Shown piece by piece: positions 52,663-62,124 of a stretch of 64,000 nucleotides of DNA. Within the stretch, counting starts at the first letter, position 1, and every line of letters starts with the position of its first letter. This DNA comes from JBBROS01 sp963792675 (GTDB lineage: Bacteria > Pseudomonadota > Alphaproteobacteria > Acetobacterales > Acetobacteraceae), in NCBI GenBank assembly GCA_963792675.1, contig CAWBWT010000002.1, forward strand, positions 3,224,001 through 3,288,000, given 5' to 3'. The notes below the pieces were generated by a model. The model ran no database searches. It was not told the origin of the DNA and saw only the letters and a list, made by a program, of their open reading frames with translations. The translations under genes and the position numbers were made by a program.

Positions 52663-53412
52663 TCAGGCCGCGACAGACGCGGCATAGGCGGCCAGCACCG
52701 CCTCGGGCGGCCCGTCGTCGCGCACCCGGCCCTGGTCCATCCAGATCACCCGCGTGCTCCAATCCTGGATGACCTCGGCGCTGTGCGACGAGAGCACCAG
52801 GATCTCGGCGCCCCGCACCATGTCCTCGAGCCGCACTTTCGCCTTCTCCATGAAAGCGGCGTCGCCGGCCAGGAACCATTCGTCCATCAGCAGCACCTGG
52901 GGCCGGATCGCGGTGGCCAGCGCGAAGCCCAGCCGCACCACCATGCCCGAGCTGTAGAAGCGCAGCGGCAGGTCGAGGAACTCCGCCAGCTCGGCAAAGG
53001 CCTGCACGTCCTCCTCCAGCCGCCGGATGGCGGGCTTGTCGAGGCCGTTCATCAATCCGCGCAGCACGATGTTCTCGCGCCCGGTCATCTCCGAATTCAT
53101 GCCCAGATTGGGGTCCAGCAGCGCGCCGATGCTGCCCTGGACGTGCACCTCGCCGACCGCGGGCTCGTAGATGCCGGCCAAGGTGCGCAGCAGCGTCGTC
53201 TTGCCGGCGCCGTTATGGCCCACGAGGCCCAGCCGCTCGCCGCTCTGCACCCGCACGCTGACGCTCCGCAGGGCCTGCACCACGATGCGGTGCCGGGCGT
53301 CCTCCTGCAGCCGGCCGCTTGCAACCGCGAACACGGTCCGTTTCAGGCTGCGACTGTTGGCGTGGTAGATCGGGAACTCCACGTCCACGCCCTTGATCTC
53401 GATCGAGGCCAC
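52663..53412 (-). CDS. Polysaccharide export ABC ATPase (Wzt/KpsT-like)
   Basis: 249 residues. Walker A GHNGAGKTT, signature region RFYSSGMVVRLGFALATAI (the SSGM form is typical of polysaccharide exporters), Walker B VLLMDEWFLAGD. GTG start at 53412, 4 bases after the permease stop. No carbohydrate-binding C-terminal extension, so KpsT-like rather than O9a-type Wzt. Confidence 0.91.
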   Translation of the reverse strand: MASIEIKGVDVEFPIYHANSRSLKRTVFAVASGRLQEDARHRIVVQALRSVSVRVQSGERLGLVGHNGAGKTTLLRTLAGIYEPAVGEVHVQGSIGALLDPNLGMNSEMTGRENIVLRGLMNGLDKPAIRRLEEDVQAFAELAEFLDLPLRFYSSGMVVRLGFALATAIRPQVLLMDEWFLAGDAAFMEKAKVRLEDMVRGAEILVLSSHSAEVIQDWSTRVIWMDQGRVRDDGPPEAVLAAYAASVAA

Positions 53413-53416
53413 CGCG

Positions 53417-54280
53417 CTAGACCCAGAACGCCAGGCGCCCGCGCACCCGCACAAAGGCGACCCAGGCCACCCCGATCAGCAGCGCGCTGTAGCCCAGCGC
53501 CGAGGTCCATACGACCGCGTCGGGCAACATGCCGAACAGCGGCGCCCGCACGATCTCGAGCAGGCTGAAGAACGGGTTGAGCGGCAGCAGCTCGCGCTGC
53601 ATCCCGGCCAGCAGCTCCGGCTTCCATATGATCGGGCTGATGAAGAAGGCGATCTGCATCAGGCTGGCGACGATCGGCGGGATGTCGCGGAACCGCGCGC
53701 ACAGCGCCCCCAGCAGCAGGCACGCCGCCATTCCGTCCAGCAGCCAGATCGCGATGCCCGGCAGCACGAACACCGCGCGCCAGCCGGGCCAAACGTCGAA
53801 CCAGGCATACACCGCCACGATAACGGCGACGTTGTGCAGCAGCACCAGCGAATTGCGCACCATCACCCGCGCCGCGTAGAGCGTGAACGGCATCCGCATC
53901 GCCCGGATCATGCCCTCGCCGGACAGGAAGCAGGTGCAGGCCTCGCTCACCACGCCGGCCAGTGAATTCCACAGCACCAGGGACAGCGCCAAGTAAGGCA
54001 GGTAGTCGTGCAGCTCCATCTTGAACAGCGCCGAGTACAAGATGCCCAAGGCGACCACCATGACCGCGGTCGAGAGCGTCAGCCAGAACGGGCCGAGCAC
54101 CGAGCCGCGATAGCGCAGCCGGATGTCGAACCAGCCGAGCGCCGCGGCGAGTCGCCACAGCTGCAAGGTTGCCGCCGCGTCGCCGATCGCCTGGGTTTGC
54201 CGGGCCCGCCAGGTCAGGTCGGAGTGCAGCCGGAGATCGCCGGCCGGCAGTGGAACGGTATCGGGAAGGGAGGCGCTCAT
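53417..54280 (-). CDS. Polysaccharide export ABC permease (Wzm/KpsM-like)
   Basis: 287 residues, ABC-2 type with six spans. DIRLRYRGSVLGPFWLTLSTAVMV at the start and ISPIIWKPELLAGMQRELLPLNPFFSLLEIVRAPLFG at the end are the KpsM/Wzm hallmarks. Start at 54280. Pairs with the ATPase to export a lipid-linked glycan; glycosyltransferase genes are not in view. Confidence 0.91.
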   Translation of the reverse strand: MSASLPDTVPLPAGDLRLHSDLTWRARQTQAIGDAAATLQLWRLAAALGWFDIRLRYRGSVLGPFWLTLSTAVMVVALGILYSALFKMELHDYLPYLALSLVLWNSLAGVVSEACTCFLSGEGMIRAMRMPFTLYAARVMVRNSLVLLHNVAVIVAVYAWFDVWPGWRAVFVLPGIAIWLLDGMAACLLLGALCARFRDIPPIVASLMQIAFFISPIIWKPELLAGMQRELLPLNPFFSLLEIVRAPLFGMLPDAVVWTSALGYSALLIGVAWVAFVRVRGRLAFWV

Positions 54281-54536
54281 GGGTCGCGCGGCAGTAGCCG
54301 ATCCCCTCGTGCCCCGCAACACGGCGGGCTCCGTGTCACCGCGACGACACGCCGGCCAGAAATATGTCACGTCTGGAGTGCAATGAAGATTGCGTCGAAT
54401 CGCGTGTCGGGCTAGGGCGTTGAAGGAGGTTCCTCTTTAGGCGCCTGAGCGACGGCTTCCAACCGTTGTTACGTTGTGAACACGCCCGGCCCTGCCGTGG
54501 CGTAGGCCCGGCGGGCCGCTCTGACGGAGGCCGCGT

Positions 54537-56024
54537 TTGACTGCCACTCGTGTCGCTCGCTCCTCGTTGCCCTACGCCGCCGGCTGTGTCGCCGCGGTCG
54601 CCTTGCTCGGCGGCTGCTCCAGCGGGCCGCACGTCTCGGCGCAGCAGGAATCGACCCAATATCGCGCTCGCGCCGGCCGCACCTATGCCTCGCCCGGGTC
54701 CGCCAGTGACCCCTGGGGGCCCTACATCATCGAGGCCGCCGCCAAGTTCGACGTGCCCGAGCGTTGGGTGCGCGAGGTGATGCGCCAGGAGTCGGGCGGC
54801 AACCTGTATGGCCGCGGCGGCAGTCTGATCACCTCGGGCGCCGGTGCCATGGGCCTGATGCAGGTGATGCCGGCCACCTACGACGAGATCCGCGTGCGCT
54901 ACCCCGAGCTTGGCGACGACCCGTACGACCCGCACAACAACATCCTCGCCGGCACCGCCTACATCCGCGAGATGTACGACATCTATGGCTCGCCGGGCTT
55001 CCTCGCCGCCTACAACGCGGGGCCGGGCCGGCTCGACGACTACCTGACCCGCAACCGCACCTTGCCCGAGGAAACCCGCCGCTACGTCGCGGCGATCGGG
55101 CCGCGCATCGCCGGGTCGGAGCCGCGCAGCGGCTCGCCGGGTCAGCAATACGCCATGAACGCGGTGCCGTTCACCATCCCCGACGGCAGCCGCTATTCCG
55201 GCAGTAGCCGTTACAGCGCGCCGCCGGCCGGTCCGGTGCTGGCCGCCTATCCGTCCGATCCTGCGCCGATCGTGCTCACCCCGCCCGCGCCGACCGTGGT
55301 CGCCGGGCAATCCGCACCGGTGCTGTCGCAGCCGCTGCCTGCCCCGCAACCTGCCTCATCGGCCGTGCCAATACAGACTGCCGCACTACCGCAGCCGCCG
55401 CAGCCCGCCTCCCCCTACATCGTGCTCCGGCCGCAGCCGATCGAGGTGGCCGAGGCGCCCGATTCGGAGCCGGTCCGCCCGCGCTACGCAGACAGTGCGC
55501 CCGTCTACACGCCGGCGCCGGTCCCGCGGCGGCGCGACACCATGCAGTTCGCGCAACTGCCGGAACCGCCACGGGCACTGCCGGCCAGTCCCGCACCGTA
55601 CGCGCCAATACCCAGCTACCGGGAGCCGCCGCGCTCGGCGCAGCAGCTTGCCGCCGCCGCGCTGGTTCCGGCCGCGCCGTCGCGTTCGGCCTTCGCACTG
55701 GTCACGCCCGCCAACGCCGAGCCGGTCGGCATGCGCCACAGCGGCCTCAACTCCGGAGGCTTCGCGTCAGGCGGCTGGGCGGTGCAGGTCGGCGCCTTCG
55801 CCAACCAGGGCATCGCCGCCGCCGCGACCAATGCGGCCCGCGACCACGCCCGCGACAGCCTGGCTGGCGCGCGCAGCAGCGTCACCCCGGTGCGGCAACC
55901 GCACGGCACCCTGTATCGCGCCCGCCTGACCGGCATGTCCCGCGATACCGCTGCCCAGGCCTGCGAGAAGCTGAGCCGGGCGCACACGAGCTGCCTGGTG
56001 GTGAGCCCGGACGCCCAGTCCTAA
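54537..56024 (+). CDS. Lytic transglycosylase lipoprotein with SPOR domain
   Basis: 495 residues from a TTG start (GGAGG 6 bases upstream). Lipobox ALLGGC, an SLT domain with catalytic Glu in MRQESGGNLYG and GAMGLMQVMPATY, a long Pro/Ala-rich linker (about 200-400) and a C-terminal SPOR domain (WAVQVGAFANQGIAAA ... SCLVVSP). SPOR binds denuded septal peptidoglycan, so it likely acts at division. Confidence 0.92.
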   Translation: MTATRVARSSLPYAAGCVAAVALLGGCSSGPHVSAQQESTQYRARAGRTYASPGSASDPWGPYIIEAAAKFDVPERWVREVMRQESGGNLYGRGGSLITSGAGAMGLMQVMPATYDEIRVRYPELGDDPYDPHNNILAGTAYIREMYDIYGSPGFLAAYNAGPGRLDDYLTRNRTLPEETRRYVAAIGPRIAGSEPRSGSPGQQYAMNAVPFTIPDGSRYSGSSRYSAPPAGPVLAAYPSDPAPIVLTPPAPTVVAGQSAPVLSQPLPAPQPASSAVPIQTAALPQPPQPASPYIVLRPQPIEVAEAPDSEPVRPRYADSAPVYTPAPVPRRRDTMQFAQLPEPPRALPASPAPYAPIPSYREPPRSAQQLAAAALVPAAPSRSAFALVTPANAEPVGMRHSGLNSGGFASGGWAVQVGAFANQGIAAAATNAARDHARDSLAGARSSVTPVRQPHGTLYRARLTGMSRDTAAQACEKLSRAHTSCLVVSPDAQS

Positions 56025-56060
56025 AGCATTGTTCGACCGAAGGTAACGGCTCCGGCGCGC

Positions 56061-56483
56061 CTAATCCTGGTCGGGCGCGCCGCGTAGGCGCTTGACTGTG
56101 CCGCGCTGCACCTTCTGTTCGACCCGCTTCTTGCGGGCCGACAGGCTCGGCTTGGTGGCAACTCGCCGTGCCACCCGCACCGACGCCGCACGCAGGATCT
56201 CGACCACCCGCTCCAGCGCTTCCTGGCGGTTGCGATCCTGCGACCGGTGCCGCTGCGCGGTCAGCACCAGCACCCCGTCGGCCGTCACCCGCCCGGCGCT
56301 CAGCCGCTCGACCCGCTGCCGCAACGCTTCCGGCAACGAGCCGGGCCGACGCAGGTTGAGCCGTACCTGCACCGCCGTGGACACTTTGTTGACGTTCTGC
56401 CCGCCCGGACCCGACGCGCGGATGAAGCTTTCCTCCAGCTCGCGCGGGTCGAAGGCGATGCCGGGGGCGATCGGGATCAACAT
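56061..56483 (-). CDS. arfB: ArfB, peptidyl-tRNA hydrolase for stalled ribosomes
   Basis: 140 residues. GGQ motif in RASGPGGQNVNKVST and a basic C-terminal tail KPSLSARKKRVEQKVQRGTVKRLRG that enters the empty mRNA channel. Rescues ribosomes stalled without a stop codon. Start at 56483. Confidence 0.92.
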   Translation of the reverse strand: MLIPIAPGIAFDPRELEESFIRASGPGGQNVNKVSTAVQVRLNLRRPGSLPEALRQRVERLSAGRVTADGVLVLTAQRHRSQDRNRQEALERVVEILRAASVRVARRVATKPSLSARKKRVEQKVQRGTVKRLRGAPDQD

Positions 56484-56487
56484 GGGG

Positions 56488-56529
56488 CTAGAGCCCAATC
56501 CGATCGAAGCGGATCGGCTTGAGCTCTAG
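56488..56529. repeat. Imperfect 42-base palindrome
   Basis: Arms begin and end CTAGAGC ... GCTCTAG with TCCGATC/GGATCGG inside and a 5-nt loop (GAAGC). About 16 of 18 arm positions pair. Of the kind often scattered in alphaproteobacterial intergenic spaces. Confidence 0.6.
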
Positions 56530-56544
56530 CCTGCTTGGTTTTGC

Positions 56545-56590
56545 GAGCATGTGCATCCGATGGATGACCCCGATTGACCGGATCATGCTC
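56545..56590. repeat. Second imperfect palindrome
   Basis: GAGCATGTGCATCCG (56545-56559) pairs with CGGATCATGCTC (56579-56590) with a three-base bulge. The same GAGCATGATCCG core appears, in weaker form, near 35570. Located upstream of the COG4280-like gene. Confidence 0.5.
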
Positions 56591-56692
56591 TAGCGGTCCG
56601 TCCGCACCGGGCATGGTCGTGTCGTCATCCCCCATGATAGCACGTTGCCGCCCGCCGCGGGGCGCGGGCCGCGAGTTCGAGAAAGGCATGCC

Positions 56693-57433
56693 ATGGCGAT
56701 CGACTGGACCCACGCCGGACCCACCGCCCTCGCGGCCTTCCTGGCGTCGCTCGTCGAGTTCGTCGAAGCGCTCACGGTCGTGCTCGCGGTCGGCGCCGTG
56801 CGCGGCTGGCGCGGCGCGCTCGGCGGCACCGGCCTTGCCTTGCTCGCCTTGGTCGCGATCGTCGTCGTGCTCGGCCCGGCGCTGACGGGGATTCCGCTCG
56901 ACTGGGTTCAGGGGGTGCTCGGCGCGTTGCTGCTGCTGTTCGGCATGCGCTGGCTGCGCAAGGCCATCCTGCGCTCGGCCGGGATCATCCCGCTGCACGA
57001 CGAGGAAGCGGCCTATGCGCGCGAAACCACGGCCTTGCGCGGCCTGGGCGGTGCCGGCGCCGGCTGGGACCGGGTCGCGGTCGGCACCGCGTTCAAGATC
57101 ACGATGATCGAGGGAATCGAGGTCGTGTTCATCGTCGTGGCGATGGGTGCGGCCGGAACCGGCCTGCTGCTCCCGGCCAGCCTGGGCGCGGCAGCGGCCT
57201 TGCTGCTGGTGGTGGCGCTCGGGCTGGCGCTGCACCGGCCGGTGTCGATGATCCCGGAGAACCAGCTGAAGTTCGGGGTCGGCGTGCTGCTGTGCGCCTT
57301 CGGCACGTTCTGGATCGGCGAGGCCATGGGCCTGCGCTGGCCGGCCGGCGATTGGTCGTTGCTGGGGCTCACGGCCGGGTTCCTGGCAACGGCGGTGCTG
57401 ACAGTCGGCGCATGCCGCCGGCCGGCGGCATGA
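56693..57433 (+). CDS. COG4280-like polytopic membrane protein
   Basis: 246 residues, six or seven membrane spans in two halves. Each half has an acidic in-membrane motif, SLVEFVEALTVVLAVGA and KITMIEGIEVVFIVVAMGA, like the duplicated Glu motifs of cation transporters (FTR1, GDT1). Probably a metal or ion transporter; the ion is unknown. Overlaps the small gene behind it (ATGA). Confidence 0.82.
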   Translation: MAIDWTHAGPTALAAFLASLVEFVEALTVVLAVGAVRGWRGALGGTGLALLALVAIVVVLGPALTGIPLDWVQGVLGALLLLFGMRWLRKAILRSAGIIPLHDEEAAYARETTALRGLGGAGAGWDRVAVGTAFKITMIEGIEVVFIVVAMGAAGTGLLLPASLGAAAALLLVVALGLALHRPVSMIPENQLKFGVGVLLCAFGTFWIGEAMGLRWPAGDWSLLGLTAGFLATAVLTVGACRRPAA

Positions 57434-57641
57434 GCTGGCTGGCCGCGGCCTGGTCCGAGTTCATCGGCCTGTTCGTCGACGACGGGCCGTTCGCCGCCGC
57501 CATCGCAGCCTGGCTCGCGGCGGCGTGGCTGCTGCTGCCGCGGCTCGCCCCGGGTGCGACCTGGCCGGCGGTCTGGTACCGTTCGCCGGGCTCGCGCTGA
57601 TCATCACCGGGAGCGCGCTGCTGCACGCACGGCGCCGTTGA
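57430..57641 (+). CDS. Small two-span membrane protein, probably frameshifted
   Basis: The first frame gives MSWLAAAWSEFIGLFVDDGP, one membrane helix and LLLPRLAPGA, then stops at 57600 after a non-membrane tail. Another frame of the same DNA continues DLAGGLVPFAGLALIITGSALLHARRR to a stop at 57641, which makes a sensible second helix with a basic end. One missing base near 57561 would join them into about 70 residues. It is coupled to the COG4280-like gene. Confidence 0.6.
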
Positions 57642-57663
57642 GAAGAGAGTTAGGGCGGGGGGA

Positions 57664-57735
57664 TTGGGGCGGAAGGATTCGAACCTTCGAATGGCGGATT
57701 CAAAGTCCGCTGCCTTACCGCTTGGCGACGCCCCA
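57664..57735 (-). tRNA. tRNA-Gln (anticodon TTG)
   Basis: Full cloverleaf on the minus strand: acceptor TGGGGCG/CGCCCCA, D arm GCCAAGCGGTAAGGC, anticodon stem GCGGA/TCCGC with loop CTTTGAA (anticodon TTG), T arm GAAGG-TTCGAAT-CCTTC. CCA is not encoded. Confidence 0.96.
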
Positions 57736-57779
57736 GCACCGCCTTCCCCATACGCGCGCGACCGGCCTCTCGTAAAGTC

Positions 57780-58647
57780 TCAGCGGGCGCAATCGCCGCC
57801 CCAAGCCCACCAGCCCGGCGGCGCGTCCGCCACCGCGCGGTGGGCGGCGGCGGCGTCCGGGAACAAGGCGAAGCAGGTCGCACCCGATCCGCTCATCTGC
57901 GCCAGCAGGCAGCCCGGCCGGCGGCGCAACCAGTCGAGCACGGCGTCGATCACCGGGCATAAAACCACCGCCGGCGCTTGCAGGTCGTTGCCGAGCCGGC
58001 CGACCGCATCGGCCATCGCCGCGGCCGTGTCCCATCGCTCGGGTAGGCTTGCGGGCGCCGAGAACCCGGCCGCGCGGGCCCCGAACACCGCCGGCGTCGA
58101 GACCGCGAGGCCCGGGTTCACCAGCGCAATCCCGAACGCCGGCAGCGCCGGAGCGGCCGCGAGCACTTCGCCGACGCCGCCCATGCGGGCCGGCTCCGAC
58201 GCCAGGCACACCGGCACGTCCGCCCCCAACCCGGGCGCCACCTTTGCCAGCATCGGCGCCGGCAACGCCACGTCCCATAGCCGCGCCAGCACGCCGCAGC
58301 GCCGCCGCCGCGTCGGCCGAGCCGCCGCCGATGCCGCTCGAAACCGGCAGGTTCTTCCGCAGCCGCAGCGCGGCCCGCGCCGGCACTCCCGCCGACGCCG
58401 CCAGCGCCCGCGCCGCGCGCAGCACGAGGTTGTCCGCCTCGGCTGCGAGCCCTGCCCCGAACGGCCCGTCCAAGGCCAGCGACAAACGATCCGCCGGCGC
58501 CGCCGACACCACGTCGCCGACCGCCGGGAAGACCGCGAGGCTGTCGAGCAAGTGGTAGCCGTCGGGCCGCCGCCCGACCACACGGAGGAACAGGTTGACC
58601 TTGGCCGGGGCCGCCTCCGCCAGCAGGTCCTGGCGTCGTTGGCGCAT
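57780..58647 (-). pseudogene. ispE: 4-diphosphocytidyl-2-C-methyl-D-erythritol kinase, frameshifted
   Basis: GHMP kinase of the MEP isoprenoid pathway. The first frame runs from the ATG at 58647 (AEAAPAKVNLFLRVVGRRPDGYH) through the ATP loop LPVSSGIGGGSADAAAALR; the second continues ARLWDVALPAPMLAKVAPGLGADVPVCL to MSGSGATCFALF and the stop. One extra base near 58294 (CTGCGGC-GTGCTG) separates them. As this enzyme is normally essential, the indel is most likely a sequence error. It follows the TPR gene by 2 bases. Confidence 0.88.
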
Positions 58648-58649
58648 GG

Positions 58650-60386
58650 TCAGCGAATGGTGGGAGTCGGGACCGAGGCCTGGGAGGAGCCCGGCCGCGC
58701 CGCCGCCTTCGGCAGCGAAGCGAGCTTCTGGTTGATCCGCTCGGCATCGTCCGGGTCGGGTTTCAGCAGCAATGCCCGCCGCCACTGGAATTCGGCCTCG
58801 CGCCAGCGGCCCACCGCGGCCATGGCGTCGCCGAGATGGCCGTTGATCACGGCGTCCTCGGGCTGCAGCTCCACCGCCCGTTGCAGGTTCTTGAGCGCCC
58901 CCGGCGCATCGCCGGTCCGCAGCAGCACCCAGCCGAGGCTGTCGATGAACGAACCGTCGTTCGGCCGCTGCTGCACCGCGCGCTCGATCATGTGCCGGGC
59001 CTGCTCGATGTGCTCGCCGCGCTCGGTCCAGGCATAGCCGAGGTAGTTGAGGACGTTCGGCTGCTCCGGCGCCAGTTCGAGCGCATACAGGAAGTCGCTT
59101 TCCGCCTTGGGCCAATTGCCCGCCCGTTCCTCGGCCACGCCGCGGTCGTAGAACAGAACCCAGTTGGACCGGCTCGGCGTGCCGACGCGGGCGATGGCGC
59201 TGTCGTACGTGGCGACCGCCTCGTTGAAGCGGCTGTTGCGGCGCAGGATGTCGCCGGCCTGGGCCAAGGGTTCCGGCCGATCCGGATAGTCCCGCGCCAT
59301 CGCCTGCAGCATCCGGGCGGCTTCGTCCGAGTCGCCCACCGAATCCGTGAGCGATGCCCGGCGGAGCCGCACCATGGCGATCAGCGGGTCGTCCGAGCGC
59401 ACCGCCGACAGCGTCTCGAGCGCGGCGCGCGGCCGCCGGGCCGCTTCCTGCGTATCGGCCAGCAGCAGCCGGGCGGCGGTGAAATCCGGGCGCATCGTCA
59501 ACGCGAGCCGCAGCAGGATCAGCGCCGTGTCGGCCGCGTCCTGCTGCCGCAAGGTGGCCCCCATCGCGAGATAGGCCTCGGCGATCCCGTCGGTCGCGTT
59601 GCGCACCGGCCGGTTCGACACGTCCGCTTCCAGCGCCAGCCGCGACATGCCGAGGTCGCTGCCGCCGCCGCTGGCGATCTCGCGGACGATGCGCTGCGCC
59701 TCGGTCATGTAGCCGCTGCGGGCCTGCCAGCTTGCGAGCACGACGCCGAGCCGCAGGTTGATGCCGCCGTACTCGGTCTGGGCGATCCGATACAGCCGTG
59801 CGGCGTCGGCGGTCTGGCCGCCCAAATCGGCGATCATCGCCGAATGCAGCGCCATCACCCCGCGCAGCCGGCCGGCTTCGACGAACGGCTGCAGCGTGGC
59901 CAGAGCGGCCGAAATGCGCCCGGCGCCGGCTTGCGCCCAGGCCACCAGCATCGGCCGCAGCACCTGCGTCAGCCCCTGCTGCGGCAGGGCGGTGAAGCGT
60001 GCTTCGGCTTCGTCCCAGTGGCCGCCGAGCGCTTCGGCGTCGGCCAGCACGAGCTGCGCCACCGGGTTGTCCGGCAGCGTCGCCGCCAGCGCGGTCGCAT
60101 CGGGCCGCCCCGCAAGCACGCTGGCGAGGAAGGCCTGGCTGACCACCTCGCGCACGCCGCTGGCCCGCGCCGCCTCGCCCAGCTTTTCCGCCGCGGTGTC
60201 GAGGTCGGCCCGCTTGGCCGCGAACCGCCCTTCAAGGTAGGCGCCATAGACCCCGGTCGGCCGGAAGTGCGACGGCGCCCCCACGTCGTCGACCCCGTAA
60301 TCGTTGGCCGCACACGCCGACAGCATCGACAGCACGAGCAACGCGGCGCGCCGGACCTGCCGGGCGGCGTCAAGGCCCATCCTCAC
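58650..60386 (-). CDS. TPR-repeat lipoprotein
   Basis: 578 residues. Lipobox-like LSMLSAC (Cys about 24), then tetratricopeptide repeats to the end, the clearest being NVLNYLGYAWTERGEHIEQAR, GSFIDSLGWVLLRTGDAPGAL and DAVINGHLGDAMAAVGRWREAE. GTG start at 60386 overlaps the ETF-QO stop; ATG at 60380 is an alternative. Likely an envelope scaffold. Confidence 0.87.
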   Translation of the reverse strand: MRMGLDAARQVRRAALLVLSMLSACAANDYGVDDVGAPSHFRPTGVYGAYLEGRFAAKRADLDTAAEKLGEAARASGVREVVSQAFLASVLAGRPDATALAATLPDNPVAQLVLADAEALGGHWDEAEARFTALPQQGLTQVLRPMLVAWAQAGAGRISAALATLQPFVEAGRLRGVMALHSAMIADLGGQTADAARLYRIAQTEYGGINLRLGVVLASWQARSGYMTEAQRIVREIASGGGSDLGMSRLALEADVSNRPVRNATDGIAEAYLAMGATLRQQDAADTALILLRLALTMRPDFTAARLLLADTQEAARRPRAALETLSAVRSDDPLIAMVRLRRASLTDSVGDSDEAARMLQAMARDYPDRPEPLAQAGDILRRNSRFNEAVATYDSAIARVGTPSRSNWVLFYDRGVAEERAGNWPKAESDFLYALELAPEQPNVLNYLGYAWTERGEHIEQARHMIERAVQQRPNDGSFIDSLGWVLLRTGDAPGALKNLQRAVELQPEDAVINGHLGDAMAAVGRWREAEFQWRRALLLKPDPDDAERINQKLASLPKAAARPGSSQASVPTPTIR

Positions 60387-62008
60387 ATCCCGCTCGGGTA
60401 GTTCGGGCCGCCGGCGCCTTCGGGCACCTGCCAGTCGATGTTCTGCGTCGGGTCCTTGATGTCGCAGGTTTTGCAGTGCACGCAGTTCTGCGCGTTGATC
60501 TGCAGCCGCGGCTTGCCTTCCTCTACGCCCACCGCCTCATAGACCCCGGCCGGGCAGTAGCGGCTTTCCGGGCTCCCGTAGGTGTCCCAGTTCACCGACT
60601 GCCAGCGCGACGGATCCTTGAGGCGCAGGTGCACCGGCTGGTCTTCCTCGTGATTAGTGTTGCTGATGAACACCGAAGACAGCTTGTCGAATGTCAGCGT
60701 TCCGTCCGGCTTCGGGTAGTCGATCTTCCGCGAGCGCGCCGCGGTTGCCAGGCTCTCATTATCGGGGTGCTTGTGCTTGAACGTCCACGGCGCCTTGCCG
60801 CCCAACACGAACGTATCGACTGCGGAATAGGCGATGCCGCCATAGAGGCCGAAGCGGGCGAAGGCCGGGCGGATGTTGCGCGCCCCGCGCAACTCGTCGT
60901 GCAGCCAGCTTTCGCGGAACTTGTCCTCGAACGCGCTCGGCTCGGCCGGACGGTTGCCGGCCAGCGCCTCGGCCACCGCTTCGGCCGCCAGCATGCCCGA
61001 CTTCATCGCCGCATGGGTGCCCTTGATCTTCGGCACGTTGAGGAACCCGGCCGCATCGCCGACAAGCGCGCCGCCGGGAAAGGTCAACTTGGGGATCGAC
61101 TGGAACCCGCCCTCGCTCAAGGCGCGGGCGCCGTAGCTGACCCGACGGCCGCCCTCGAAATGCTTGCGCATCGCCGGATGGGTCTTGAACCGCTGCATCT
61201 CGTCGAACGGCGACAGGAACGGGTTGCGGTAATCCAATCCGACCACGAACCCATACGACACCAGGTTGTCGCCGAAATGATACAGCCAGGAGCCGCCATA
61301 GGTGTTCTTGTCGAGCGGCCAGCCGGTGGTGTGCTCGATCAGCCCTGGACTATGCTGCGCGGCCGGAATCTCCCACAGCTCCTTGATGCCGATGGCGTAT
61401 GTCTGCGGCGAGCGGCCCTCGCGCAGCTTGAAGTGCGCCATGACCTGCTTGGTCAGGCTGCCGCGGCACCCCTCGGCGAACAGCGTGTAGGGCGCGCGCA
61501 GCTCCATGCCGGGGGCGTGGTTGGCGCCGGGCTCGCCTTCCTTGTTGATGCCCATGTCGCCGGTGGCGACGCCGACCACCTGGTCGTTGTCGATCAGCAC
61601 CTCGGCGGCGGCGAAGCCCGGGTAGATCTCCACCCCCAGCGCCTCGGCCTGCTGGCCGAGCCAGCGCACCACGTCGCCAAGGCTGCAAATATAGTTGCCG
61701 TGGTTGTGCATCTGCGGCGGCGTCGGCAACCGGTAGCTGCGCCGTTCGGTCAGAAACAGGAAGCGGTCGTCCTTGGCCGGTGTCAGCAGCGGCGCGCCCT
61801 GGGCCTGCCAATCCGGGATCAGCTCGTTCAACGCGCGCGGCTCGACCACAGCGCCGCTCAGGATGTGGGCGCCGACCTCGCCGCCCTTTTCGACGACGCA
61901 CACGGTGGACTCGGGCGCGAGCTGCTTCAGCCGGATGGCGGCCGCGAGGCCGGCCGGACCGGCCCCCACCACCACCACGTCGAATTCCATCGCCTCGCGT
62001 TCCGCCAT
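60383..62008 (-). CDS. Electron transfer flavoprotein-ubiquinone oxidoreductase
   Basis: 541 residues. Passes electrons from ETF to ubiquinone. FAD motif VVVVGAGPAGLAAAIRLKQ, 4Fe-4S cysteines at the C-terminus (YCPAGVYE, NCVHCKTCDIKDPTQNI) and the membrane-surface region between. Start ATG 62008 has GGGAGG upstream. Links fatty-acid and amino-acid oxidation to respiration. Confidence 0.96.
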   Translation of the reverse strand: MAEREAMEFDVVVVGAGPAGLAAAIRLKQLAPESTVCVVEKGGEVGAHILSGAVVEPRALNELIPDWQAQGAPLLTPAKDDRFLFLTERRSYRLPTPPQMHNHGNYICSLGDVVRWLGQQAEALGVEIYPGFAAAEVLIDNDQVVGVATGDMGINKEGEPGANHAPGMELRAPYTLFAEGCRGSLTKQVMAHFKLREGRSPQTYAIGIKELWEIPAAQHSPGLIEHTTGWPLDKNTYGGSWLYHFGDNLVSYGFVVGLDYRNPFLSPFDEMQRFKTHPAMRKHFEGGRRVSYGARALSEGGFQSIPKLTFPGGALVGDAAGFLNVPKIKGTHAAMKSGMLAAEAVAEALAGNRPAEPSAFEDKFRESWLHDELRGARNIRPAFARFGLYGGIAYSAVDTFVLGGKAPWTFKHKHPDNESLATAARSRKIDYPKPDGTLTFDKLSSVFISNTNHEEDQPVHLRLKDPSRWQSVNWDTYGSPESRYCPAGVYEAVGVEEGKPRLQINAQNCVHCKTCDIKDPTQNIDWQVPEGAGGPNYPSGM

Positions 62009-62124
62009 CAAGACCTCCCAGCCCTAGCCTCTAAACTAGGGTCTTTCGCGGGTTGCGCAAAACCCCGGCCTCGCACAAGTGTCTCTTCCGGCCATTTCCC
62101 GCCCGCGATGGGCGGCGGGACCAC

